From positions 1,302,001 through 1,366,000 of the forward strand of contig NC_052124.1 of the NCBI RefSeq assembly GCF_012273895.1: a stretch of 64,000 nt of DNA, given 5' to 3'. Below, in pieces: positions 36,001 to 45,500 of the stretch. Below the pieces are notes generated by a model. The model did not search any database and had not been told where the DNA came from. It saw only the letters and a program-made list of their open reading frames with translations. The position numbers were made by a program, and so were the translations under genes. Source of the DNA: Zerene cesonia (lineage: Eukaryota > Arthropoda > Insecta > Lepidoptera > Pieridae). Every line of letters starts with the position of its first letter. Position 1 is the stretch's first letter.

Positions 36001-39000
36001 GGGATATAAATAAACATCATTAAACGTTTTGATCTCATTAAGAGGCTACCTTATTATGTGCGCAATTAACGTTCATGATATACTATTAAAGAATACAGTA
36101 ATTAAAGTGTTCACGACCCTGCATCAAGGCTCAGCATCCCGGAGCATTATCTCGGGGAAAGCAGACTATAAACACGAGTTAGTCGTATGTTTATGGACCT
36201 TTTATTCACAGATTACATTAAGTTTATGAGGTTACGGAGACTTATGGCGGTTTGATGTTTTGATTTGCCTAAATAAAGATTCTTTATGAAGGTTTTATTT
36301 AGGAGCGAAATACATGTCTTGGAATGTACTCAATATTTTAAATTTTTAGTTTTATAACACATTCGTATAGAAAAATTTGAGCATGAGGTAGGAATCGAAA
36401 TCGCGTCCTTTGCCGAACCATGGCCATGCCACTGACTGACTGATGATTATGTGTCATTGACCATTACCCCTTTGCTTAATATGCCATATGTCCCAAATAA
36501 GCCAGCGTGTTTTTTGCTATCATAAAGGTCACAATTTCCAAAAAATTCCCTTCGATTGAATGATTTCCTAGGATATATGGGAAGAATACATATAAGAGTA
36601 AATAAATAAATAAAATAATTTTATTTTATAAGTATAATATATACATATACTTAGTCTGGCCATAAATACTGTTACACTTAATTATAAAAAAATATTACAT
36701 TTGAATTTCGAATCNNNNNNNNNNNNNNNNNNNNNNNNNNNNNNNNNNNNNNNNNNNNNNNNNNNNNNNNNNNNNNNNNNNNNNNNNNNNNNNNNNNNNN
36801 NNNNNNNNNNNNNNNNNNNNNNNNNNNNNNNNNNNNNNNNNNNNNNNNNNNNNNNNNNNNNNNNNNNNNNNNNNNNNNNNNNNNNNNNNNNNNNNNNNNN
36901 NNNNNNNNNNNNNNNNNNNNNNNNNNNNNNNNNNNNNNNNNNNNNNNNNNNNNNNNNNNNNNNNNNNNNNNNNNNNNNNNNNNNNNNNNNNNNNNNNNNN
37001 NNNNNNNNNNNNNNNNNNNNNNNNNNNNNNNNNNNNNNNNNNNNNNNNNNNNNNNNNNNNNNNNNNNNNNNNNNNNNNNNNNNNNNNNNNNNNNNNNNNN
37101 NNNNNNNNNNNNNNNNNNNNNNNNNNNNNNNNNNNNNNNNNNNNNNNNNNNNNNNNNNNNNNNNNNNNNNNNNNNNNNNNNNNNNNNNNNNNNNNNNNNN
37201 NNNNNNNNNNNNNNNNNNNNNNNNNNNNNNNNNNNNNNNNNNNNNNNNNNNNNNNNNNNNNNNNNNNNNNNNNNNNNNNNNNNNNNNNNNNNNNNNNNNN
37301 NNNNNNNNNNNNNNNNNNNNNNNNNNNNNNNNNNNNNNNNNNNNNNNNNNNNNNNNNNNNNNNNNNNNNNNNNNNNNNNNNNNNNNNNNNNNNNNNNNNN
37401 NNNNNNNNNNNNNNNNNNNNNNNNNNNNNNNNNNNNNNNNNNNNNNNNNNNNNNNNNNNNNNNNNNNNNNNNNNNNNNNNNNNNNNNNNNNNNNNNNNNN
37501 NNNNNNNNNNNNNNNNNNNNNNNNNNNNNNNNNNNNNNNNNNNNNNNNNNNNNNNNNNNNNNNNNNNNNNNNNNNNNNNNNNNNNNNNNNNNNNNNNNNN
37601 NNNNNNNNNNNNNNNNNNNNNNNNNNNNNNNNNNNNNNNNNNNNNNNNNNNNNNNNNNNNNNNNNNNNNNNNNNNNNNNNNNNNNNNNNNNNNNNNNNNN
37701 NNNNNNNNNNNNNNATAACCCTTTAGAAATTAAAAACTTGTTTACCGATTTTTAAAGCGATTTATTCATTATATTATTAACCCGACGTTTCGAACACTTT
37801 ACAGCGAGCGTGGTCACAGGGAGACTGTCCGTTAAAAAGTTTCTAAATGTACTGTAATACTTGCGTAAAATCAAACACAAGAAAATACTATATATAACTC
37901 TTTTAAGGCCTTGTCTCTGCAGGTGACATCAAATAACTCATGATGTTGAGTCTATGTAAATGCATTTCTAATTACAGGGCCCTCGACGACTTTGAAGTGA
38001 AGTTTAATCAATGGAAGTTAAGACGAAACAACGATGCGATATATAACACGTATCCTAGATATGGAGAGGTAAATAATCTTGAATAAAAAAAAGAAAAACA
38101 TAAGAGTTCTTTAGACGGGATTTTAAAATTTAAAAGAGTAGAAGTATAATCGAACGCACATTGAAATCCCGTCTCGCGAAATTTTTTTTAAATCACTATA
38201 TAGTGATTTAAAATATATATTTAACATAGTGATTTTTATTTAAAAAAAAGAAAAAAAAACGTTTTTCCTTTAAACTGGCATGGCTATTTTTATGTAATCA
38301 GCGTAGTAGCGGTGGTATACATGTGTACTTCAAGACCGCTTAATTACACGCGTACTTGAGTTAAAGTCGATACATACTTTAAAGGAATGAATAATAAAAT
38401 AAAAGCGCATAAACAGTAGTCTACTATTCGCTGTTCATCGATAGTAGTTTCTATGATGCATATGTTTTTTTTTTATACATGCAATTGTGTATTTCTTTTT
38501 TCTCTGTTTACAATATCTTATCATTATTATCTTTCGTTATTTTATAAAGGGATGACTATTTAAAAATTAGGATTACTATATAATCATTATTTCTTTAAAT
38601 TACACTTGGATAATTGTTATTCTAAGACCATATTTCCTAATTTTTAGATCGAGGCCTATTTAGACAGACTTGGACAAGAATATCCTAATATTGTGACAGT
38701 TGTAAACGCAGGAAACACTTTCGAAGGACGACCTATGAAATATGTTAGGGTAAGCTATATACCTCAATAAATATAAAAAACTCACTGATGACTGACTGAC
38801 TAACTGACATAGTGATCTATCAACGCACAGCCTAAACCACCAGACGGATTGAGGTGAAATTTGGCATGCAGATAGATGTAATGACGTAGACATCTGTTAA
38901 GAAAGGATTTTGATAAATTCTGTCCCTAAGGGAATAAAATATGTGATGAAAGTTTGTACCACGAAAATCTATTAAAACCGCGCAGGCGATGCAGCGGGCA

Positions 39001-41355
39001 ACAGCTAGTATTAAAATATTGTCATTGTGAAATGACAAGATATCGCTGTATGAAATATGAGAATAAATTATTAATAAGTAAGATGTTAATAATGCACCAT
39101 GTTTGATTTCTCGCCATTTATTCACAATACATTTAATTTTCATTATTCAATATTTTATAATTATGTCGCTACAGCACTTGGCAAAAAGAATTCCCAAATT
39201 AATTTACTCTTCGTAGAGTCGACTGTATTTAGATTCACCAAATATCAAACTTAGTTTGGGATCCACTAATTTACTTTTATTGCTATGTGACTGTAATCTA
39301 TTATCCTACTAATATTATTATAAATGTGAAAGTTTGTGAGGATGTGCGTATGTTTGTTACTCTTTTACACAACTACTTAAGCGATTGTAATTAAATTTGG
39401 TACGTATATAGCTGGAGAACTAGAGTAACATATAGGCAACTTTTTACCCCGATATTCCTACGGGTTACGGACTTACGCGGGTGAATCCGCGGGGCGCAGT
39501 TAGTCTAGTAAAAGTTATAATCATGTAACTTTAACTTTTATAACATCAACTTCATGATATAGTAACACAATTTTCATTATCATTTTTATTGTCCCACCAA
39601 GATCGAATATTCTAGATTAGAATGTAAAAACGCTTCAGATATCAACCACAAACTTCGAGGATCCGAATAAGCCTATATATATCTTGGATGCAGCAATGCA
39701 CTCCAGAGAATGGGTGACACCTCCAGTGGCGTTATACACAATACATCGTCTTGTTGAGGATTTACGGAATGAAGATAGGGATCTTTTGGAAAATGTCGAC
39801 TGGGTGATCCTCCCCGTGTTCAACCCGGACGGATGGGAATTCTCTCATGTACAAGTAAGTTGGTGACAAAGAAATATGCCTTTATACTTTATATGACAAG
39901 GTTTGTAAAGGTGAACTTAAAACTTTACAACTATTTCCAGGGCATTCTTACTAATATTATAAATGCGAAAGTGTTTTCAAAATATACCTATTTAGGACTA
40001 TTTTTACTTGTACACACTAAATTAAAATGACATTGTGACAATCAAATTCCTCAAATCAAAGTGTCTTCTTTTCATTTGAAGTTCGTTATTATATTTTAAT
40101 TTTAACTTGATTATATGTTTTATAACATTTTATTATATTTTCGTGATGAATAAAGTTTATTAGAGAAACTCTAGTGTACAGAAACATCTAAGCATAGATT
40201 ATACAATTTAAATATAAACTCAGCAGCCCGCAAAACTTTTATAGATTGTCCATTGGAGTCTTAGCAGTCAATAAACTGGTCAAGGCATAATAGCATTCAT
40301 TCTATTCCAGAATCGCATGTGGCGTCGCAGTCGCTCTTTCAACGCTACGATAAGTCCCATATGCTACGGAGCGGATCTCAACCGGAATTTTGATATCTTC
40401 TTCGGCACTTTCAGCGTATCGAGCAACCCATGTTCCGACATCTACCCGGGACCTTTCGCCTTCTCCGAAATAGAGAGCAGAAACGTCAGGGACATGCTCT
40501 ATTTGTATCTAAACCGTACTCAAATATACATGAATATGCACAGCTATGGGAACTATATTTTGTACGGCTTCGATAATTACACACTGCCCCACAATGTCGC
40601 GCAGTTGCATTTCGTAGCCGCAGCTATGGGGGCGCATATTGATGCTAGGAAGATGGCGGACGCCCCGTACTATGCGGTTGGGAATAGCAATTATGTGCTT
40701 TACGGCGCGTCTGGGACCTCTCAAGATTATGCTCAGGTAATATGTGGAGAAAATGCATTTACTTCATGGATAGGACATAGACAATTAAACGTATTGTTGT
40801 TGAAAATCGTTCATAATAGAAATCGATTTTTAATTTTAGCGTTCATCATCATCAGCCCATACATGTTCCCACTGCTGGGACACAGGCCTCCTATGAGGGT
40901 TCAGGCCATAATCCACCACGCCGGCCAAGTGCGGGTTGGCAGATGTCACATGCCGTCGAACCCCTAATTCATGGACATGCCGGTTTCCTCACGATGTTTT
41001 CCTTCACCGTTTAAGCAGTGGTGATGTTATCTACATACGCAGATAAATTGAAAAATCAATTTATTTCCTGCGCGCTTGCCCGGTCTCGAACCCCGACTTA
41101 TCGATTTTGAAGTCCGAGGTCCTCACCACTGAGTCACCACTGCTCTTAATTTATTTTAGCTCTAAATTTTAGCGTTATATTTAACTTTTTCAGGAGATCG
41201 GTGTGCCATTCTCTATAACGCTAGAGTTGCCAGAATTCGACGATTACGGTTTCGTGGTACCACCAGAGTACATCGAACAAATAAACACAGAAACGTATGC
41301 CGGTATAGCGGAGACAGCAAGATTGGCGTATTTATTCTATCGTCATAGACTTTAA
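33092..41355 (+). CDS. CP2: secreted zinc carboxypeptidase (M14A), 7 exons, complete
   Basis: Exons 33092-33165, 34278-34490, 37978-38068, 38648-38749, 39639-39854, 40311-40736, 41194-41355; 1284 nt, 427 aa. Signal peptide about 1-18 (MDYKVFLTVFVLIHACVC). The propeptide carries DVWRAGMPGVKDA and ends near the basic KLRRNN in exon 3, the probable tryptic activation point. The catalytic domain keeps the zinc ligands in HSREW (181/184) and MNMHSYG (309), Arg127 in WRRSRS, Asn144/Arg145 in DLNRNFD, Tyr248 (363) and Glu270 in TLELPEF (385). Position 255 is Gln (370) and position 243 is Ser, so the S1' pocket is polar, unlike classical A (Ile) or B (Asp) enzymes. N-glycosylation sequons NAT, NRT and NYT occur in exon 6. 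Poly(A) signal AATAAA at 41384. All splice sites are GT/AG. Intron 2 contains a 1000-N gap, but the flanking exons join in phase. Confidence 0.94.
33525..33724 (-). mobile_element. Helitron-like H1, reverse, in CP2 intron 1
   Basis: Plus strand CTAGCTGCGTCCTGCGG, CGTATCCCGTAGGAATATCG, ACAAACTTTCGCATTTATG and ATTAGTAGGA, a 200-bp full element read on the minus strand. Confidence 0.85.
34871..35056 (-). repeat. Helitron-like element, CTAGCTGACCCGGCGAAC family, in CP2 intron 2
   Basis: CTAGCTGACCCGGCGAACTT start with the GC block, then CGTCCCGGCCATTCTCGAGT and a TTTTTATATATAAGA end. Single copy here. Confidence 0.55.
35439..35589 (-). repeat. Helitron-like element, CTAGCGGTCC family, in CP2 intron 2
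   Basis: CTAGCGGTCCTCCCCGGCTT, then GGCCTTCCTCATAAATGGGC and AGTTTCTAAGATTAGCGCG. It abuts another Helitron-like element at 35590. Confidence 0.65.
35590..35770 (+). mobile_element. Helitron-like element (TCTTATATATAAAATT family), in CP2 intron 2
   Basis: TCTTATATATAAAATTCTCG start, ACCACTAAACGATAAGAGTA, and GCGTTTGCCGGGTGCAGCTAG end. It aligns with 28570-28736 and joins the reversed element to its left head to head. Confidence 0.7.
36715..37714. other. Assembly gap, exactly 1000 N, in CP2 intron 2
   Basis: A run of 1000 N, a placeholder length, so the real size is unknown. No CP2 coding sequence is missing, since exons 2 and 3 join in phase. Confidence 0.99.
37725..37900. repeat. Fold-back-associated repeat, right half visible after the gap
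   Basis: TAGAAATTAAAAACTTGTTT, ACCCGACGTTTCGAACACTT, AGCGAGCGTGGTCACAGGGA, then CTTGCGTAAAATCAAACACA. Same components as 4243-4880 and 21825-21945. It touches the gap, which may have been caused by this repeat. Confidence 0.6.
38189..38210. repeat. Perfect 22-bp palindrome in CP2 intron 3
   Basis: TAAATCACTAT followed at once by ATAGTGATTTA. A partial repeat of the core, ATAGTGATTTTTATTT, follows at about 38226. Confidence 0.8.
38782..39008 (+). repeat. Helitron-like element, CP2 intron 4
   Basis: TCACTGATGACTGACTGACT start, GGATTGAGGTGAAATTTGGC, GTCCCTAAGGGAATAAAATA, then CGCGCAGGCGATGCAGCGGG and CAACAGCTAG. Single copy here. Confidence 0.6.
39304..39503 (+). mobile_element. Helitron-like H1, CP2 intron 4
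   Basis: TCCTACTAATATTATTATAA start, ACCCCGATATTCCTACGGG, hairpin CGCGGGTGAATCCGCG, and GGGCGCAGTTAG end. It ends 135 bp before exon 5. Confidence 0.8.
40843..41143 (-). mobile_element. tRNA-derived SINE (S1), full length, in CP2 intron 6
   Basis: TCATCATCATCAGCCCATAC on the left (reversed TGATGATGA tail), GGTCTCGAACCCCGA as the intact reversed B box, and ACTGAGTCACCACTGC as the reversed A box. It occupies most of the 457-bp intron, ending 50 bp before exon 7. The least degraded S1 copy here. Confidence 0.85.
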
Positions 41356-41438
41356 ATATTATTTTTATGCCATTAATATGTACAATAAATTGGGATTGTT
41401 TTTTACATTCACCACCACTTTATTTTTTACATTACCCA

Positions 41439-41605
41439 TCCTATATATGAAATTGTTGGGTCACGGTGTTTGTTATCAAACTCTTCTAAAACGGCAGGGC
41501 CGATTTTGATGAAAATTTCCTTGTCGGGTAGGTGTGAAATCGCGCAACATCTGTCGATACCCCTAAATGATACGAGTACGAGGCAGAACGAAAATTTTAT
41601 ATATT
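41439..41605 (+). repeat. Helitron-like element, 3'-truncated
   Basis: TCCTATATATGAAATTGTTG start, AAAACGGCAGGGCCGATTTT, CCCCTAAATGATACGAGTAC. Related to 28570 and 35590 but without the CTAG end. Confidence 0.5.
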
Positions 41606-41872
41606 ACAGATTATACATGTAACAATTAAGTTGAACTCTTGTAAAATTCGACATTTTTGATTTTATTTACATTTCTATTATAATCATTAATTAAATTAAA
41701 CTTGGAATCATAAATTAGTGAGTATACTGTTATTATAGTCAAGCATAAAAATTAATACGCCATTTGTTTTTATCTTCTTTTTTGCCTTTATTCTGAACTG
41801 CTATACTTAACTGCTGTTACACCAAGGTTGATCTGTGAAAAATACAGCCCTTATTTTTACGTTTATGTTTTA

Positions 41873-42072
41873 CTAGCTGCGCCCCGCGGTTTCACCCGCG
41901 TAAGTCCATATCCCGTAGGAATATCGAGATAAAAGGTTGCCTATATGTTATTCCAGTTGTCCAGCTGTCTACGTACCAAATTTCAATGCAATCGGTTCAG
42001 TAGTTTTTGCGTGAAAGAGCAACAATCACACACACATCCTTACAAACTTTCGCATTTATAATATTATTAGGA
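41873..42072 (-). mobile_element. Helitron-like H1, reverse, full length
   Basis: CTAGCTGCGCCCCGCGG, hairpin CGCGGTTTCACCCGCG, ATCCCGTAGGAATATCGAG and CAAACTTTCGCATTTATAAT, ending ATTAGGA. 200 bp. Confidence 0.85.
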
Positions 42073-42433
42073 TAGGATTCAGTTTGTTTAAATTACGATT
42101 AATATACGATTTAAAAACAACAACAACACAGGTAAAATCTCAACAACAAACACGATAATAAAATTTTAAACCGTAGAAAGTGGATGAAGAAAAAATTACG
42201 ATTTTCCAAGGTCATCACTATTCAACCCACCAACGGACCTACACTTGGCGGTCACAATGCCGAATGCTACATTTATCTTAACCATCAAACAATATTTCAA
42301 CACGGCAGAAATGATTCACGAGGTCTCGCAGACTATAGTAAATGATAATATGATGCATAAGCGTATTTTCAATCAAAGAATAATAACAACATGTTTTACA
42401 ACGATTTACTTGTGTTAAATCAAGAATTTTCAA

Positions 42434-42442
42434 GATAAGATA
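42434..42442 (+). promoter_or_regulatory. Double GATA motif upstream of CP3
   Basis: GATAAGATA, 117 bp before the CP3 ATG, with another GATAA at 42482. It parallels the doubled site upstream of CP2. Confidence 0.4.
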
Positions 42443-42558
42443 GCTAGGATTATAATTAAGTGATTATGGTTAATCCCTTCCGATAATCGTAGGAATTGAT
42501 TTTATTCCAAACGCCTGGGGCTATCTGTACACTACGATCCAAATAACATCCAATTAGT

Positions 42559-45500
42559 ATGGACATGAAAACATTCGCTATATTTTTATTGATTTTTCTA
42601 CATTCGTCTTTTGGAAAATACGAACAATATGAGGGGTAAGTTGAGCGTTGAAATTAATTTCCAATTTTAATTTTATGTACACAATTATTATCGTTATTAA
42701 AATGAAATTTCGTGTTAAATGTGCGAATAATTTTTATCATTCAGTAAGTCACTACGTTACATGAAGGTTCACAAATAATAAGAAGGACAATGCGATTCAA
42801 TTATAAACATCAATTAGTATACAATATGTGTATATAAACTCTCTGTATGTTTTTTCTATGCAAACTAATTAAGTAAAAGAAACTATGTCATTGACCATTT
42901 TAATACTATGAACGAGAGGAGTCTACGAACAATACAAGTGTAGAAACATTAAACACTATTTGAAGTCGTTTTGCTGTCTTAAAAATGTAAGCTGTTAGAT
43001 GCAACTTCTGGTTTAATGTTTTTTGGATGAATAATTGTCATATACTTACCACTACTATATCAAAACTTGTTTAGATGTCGTATCTTATGAAACATCACTT
43101 TATTTTGAATCGGGGCGTGTTCGTACAGATTGTGACTTGGCGTTCTTGTGTTGTTTAGTCTATGTTCGACCCAGCTACCCTTAGCTTGTAAATAGTCACT
43201 CATTGTGGGAGTCGAGCACGCTTCGGCACGAATTGGGCCAGCTCGCACCGGGGAAGTACCACACCCCCACAGAAAACCGGCGTGAAATAATAGCTTGCTA
43301 TTGTGTTTTGGTACGGTGAGTGGGGGAGCCGGAGGCCCATATCCTTTTCCTCACCCTTCCGAGTCCTTTCCTTTATTCCTCTCATCAATCCTTTTCTAAT
43401 CCCTTACCAATTAAGTCGGCAATCCATTTGTAGAGGCGAAAGGTCTGCAATTGACCTTACGCCTCTCCAAATGTTCATGGGCGCATGTGGTAGCGCTTAC
43501 CATCAGGCGACCCACCAGCTCCATTGCCGACTATGACATAAAAAAAACAGTCTTTGTGACTGGCTGGGATTCGTTATCAATGAGGCAGCTGTGTAGAATT
43601 ATATTTTCTTACGGCCAAACTAATATTAAACACACCCCCTTTTGATTGCCAACACGTAGTAATACAAGAATCTTAATTAAAATAACCGGAATTTCAGATA
43701 CACGGTTTACGGAGTTGTTATCCGCAACCAGGATGATGTTAATTTAATACGCGAGCTTGAGAATGAATTAGACCTAGACATCTGGCGAGCTGGAATGCCT
43801 GGGGTCAGGCATGCTGATATCATGGTCGGACCTAAGCAAAGCGAGATGTTTGTTAAATATTTACATTCGCAAGGAATTGAGTATTATATTCGTGAAGGAA
43901 ACATTTCAAGGTAAATATTAAATAGTACAGTATTCTATGATAGTAACTTGCCTGAAGGTTGCCTGGCAGAGATGGCTTTTACCACAAGGCCGCCTTTTTT
44001 CCTCATTGTATATAAGTTATAGCAATAGTAGTCAATGTAATAGTTTCTCTTCCTTCATTTCTTAATGACGAATTGTACAATAAATAATAAACAAATATAT
44101 GTTTGTATGAAACGAACTCCTTTAGAATCGATTTTGACCCCATTTAATCGGACAGATATCATTCAAGTAAATAAATAAGTTCCTAACATAAAACCAAGTG
44201 AGACAATCTTTAAAGTTTATATATGTGTATATTGTATGTGTATATATCGTTTTTTAAAGCTATTTTAATTCTATCGTAGTTGAATTTAAAATTATTAAAA
44301 GAATCGAATAATTTAAAATATAACTGATATTATGTCCAATAACGACCGTCAAGAAAATATCAAAACAACTAAATTCGTCCTGAAATTCAAATTTGAATAC
44401 GGTAAAAATTGAGAGTTGCAAAGGTCATTCGATAAAACATACTGTCATTGATTCCAAAAAAAATGTGGTGATTTATTTATTTATTTTGAAGATAACGGTG
44501 TTGCAACTACTTACTAAGAGATCCATTCGTCTAAAAATACAAAACTTGTTAGGAATATGTGGGTGGCAGCACTATTGTCTCCATCCGTCTTTGCTTTCAA
44601 AGACCGCATTGGTGTTTTATTTTTTTACTTTTAAGCTTTCGTCGCCGGAATAATGCCGGGGGACATCTTTTATGCGTATTTTATCGCAAGCGGAGTAAAA
44701 GATTTATACGTTCATATAAAATTATACTAATGTTTGTCGAAGAAACAAAGAAATACGTTCAACTCATGTTTAATACATGAGCCTTCGAATCCTTGGGGCG
44801 ACATCCTATTCAATTATTCACAAACCCTGATGTGTCATAGACATGCTTGTGCCTTTTAATTATTTTATTGCGCAATAAACAAAGGTTTAGGTCACACTAT
44901 TAAACTTTATACTAGTGTTAAAGTACGACTTTACTCGCGTAGTCCTACGAATATTATAAATGCGAAAGTTTGTAAGGATGTGTGTGTGTTTGTTGCTCTT
45001 TCACGCAAAAACTACTAAACCGATTGCAATGAAATTTGGTACGTAGACAGCTGGACAACTGGAATAACATATAGGCAACTCCCAATAATCCTACGAGACA
45101 CGGATTTACGGGGTGAATCCGCGGGGCGTAGCTAGTACTCAGATAAGAAGTAGTCGAGTTATAGACAAGTTATGTGCTTTTAAATTCCTAAGTTATGCGC
45201 TGTTTCAGATTATATTATTATCCCACTGAGTACAATATTCTCCAAATTTCATTTGTCCGGTATGATTGTGCTATAAGCCAAAAATTAAAAGTTTTATAAG
45301 CAACTATTTTATTAAAGCATCTGTGAACTAGATTTTGCATTTTTAACCTTTTAAGTATAATGAGTTATCTTGTTATCCATTAAATGTGTTGAACCTTTAT
45401 AATTCTTAGAATGAAAAGGAACATCAGCTAGGTAATTTATAAATTCTCCTCATACAAGACTGTTGTTTAAACAATCAATTTGACTATAACTGGTTTTGTG

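Larger units (their letters stand above)
41356..42430. other. CP2-CP3 intergenic region
   Basis: Just over 1 kb, with the CP2 poly(A) signal at its start and two Helitron-like pieces (41439-41605 and 41873-42072). I see no coding sequence. The short spacing agrees with unequal crossing-over duplication. Confidence 0.6.

Noticed and set aside
36701..37726. 341-codon ORF
   Set aside because: Made almost wholly of assembly-gap Ns.
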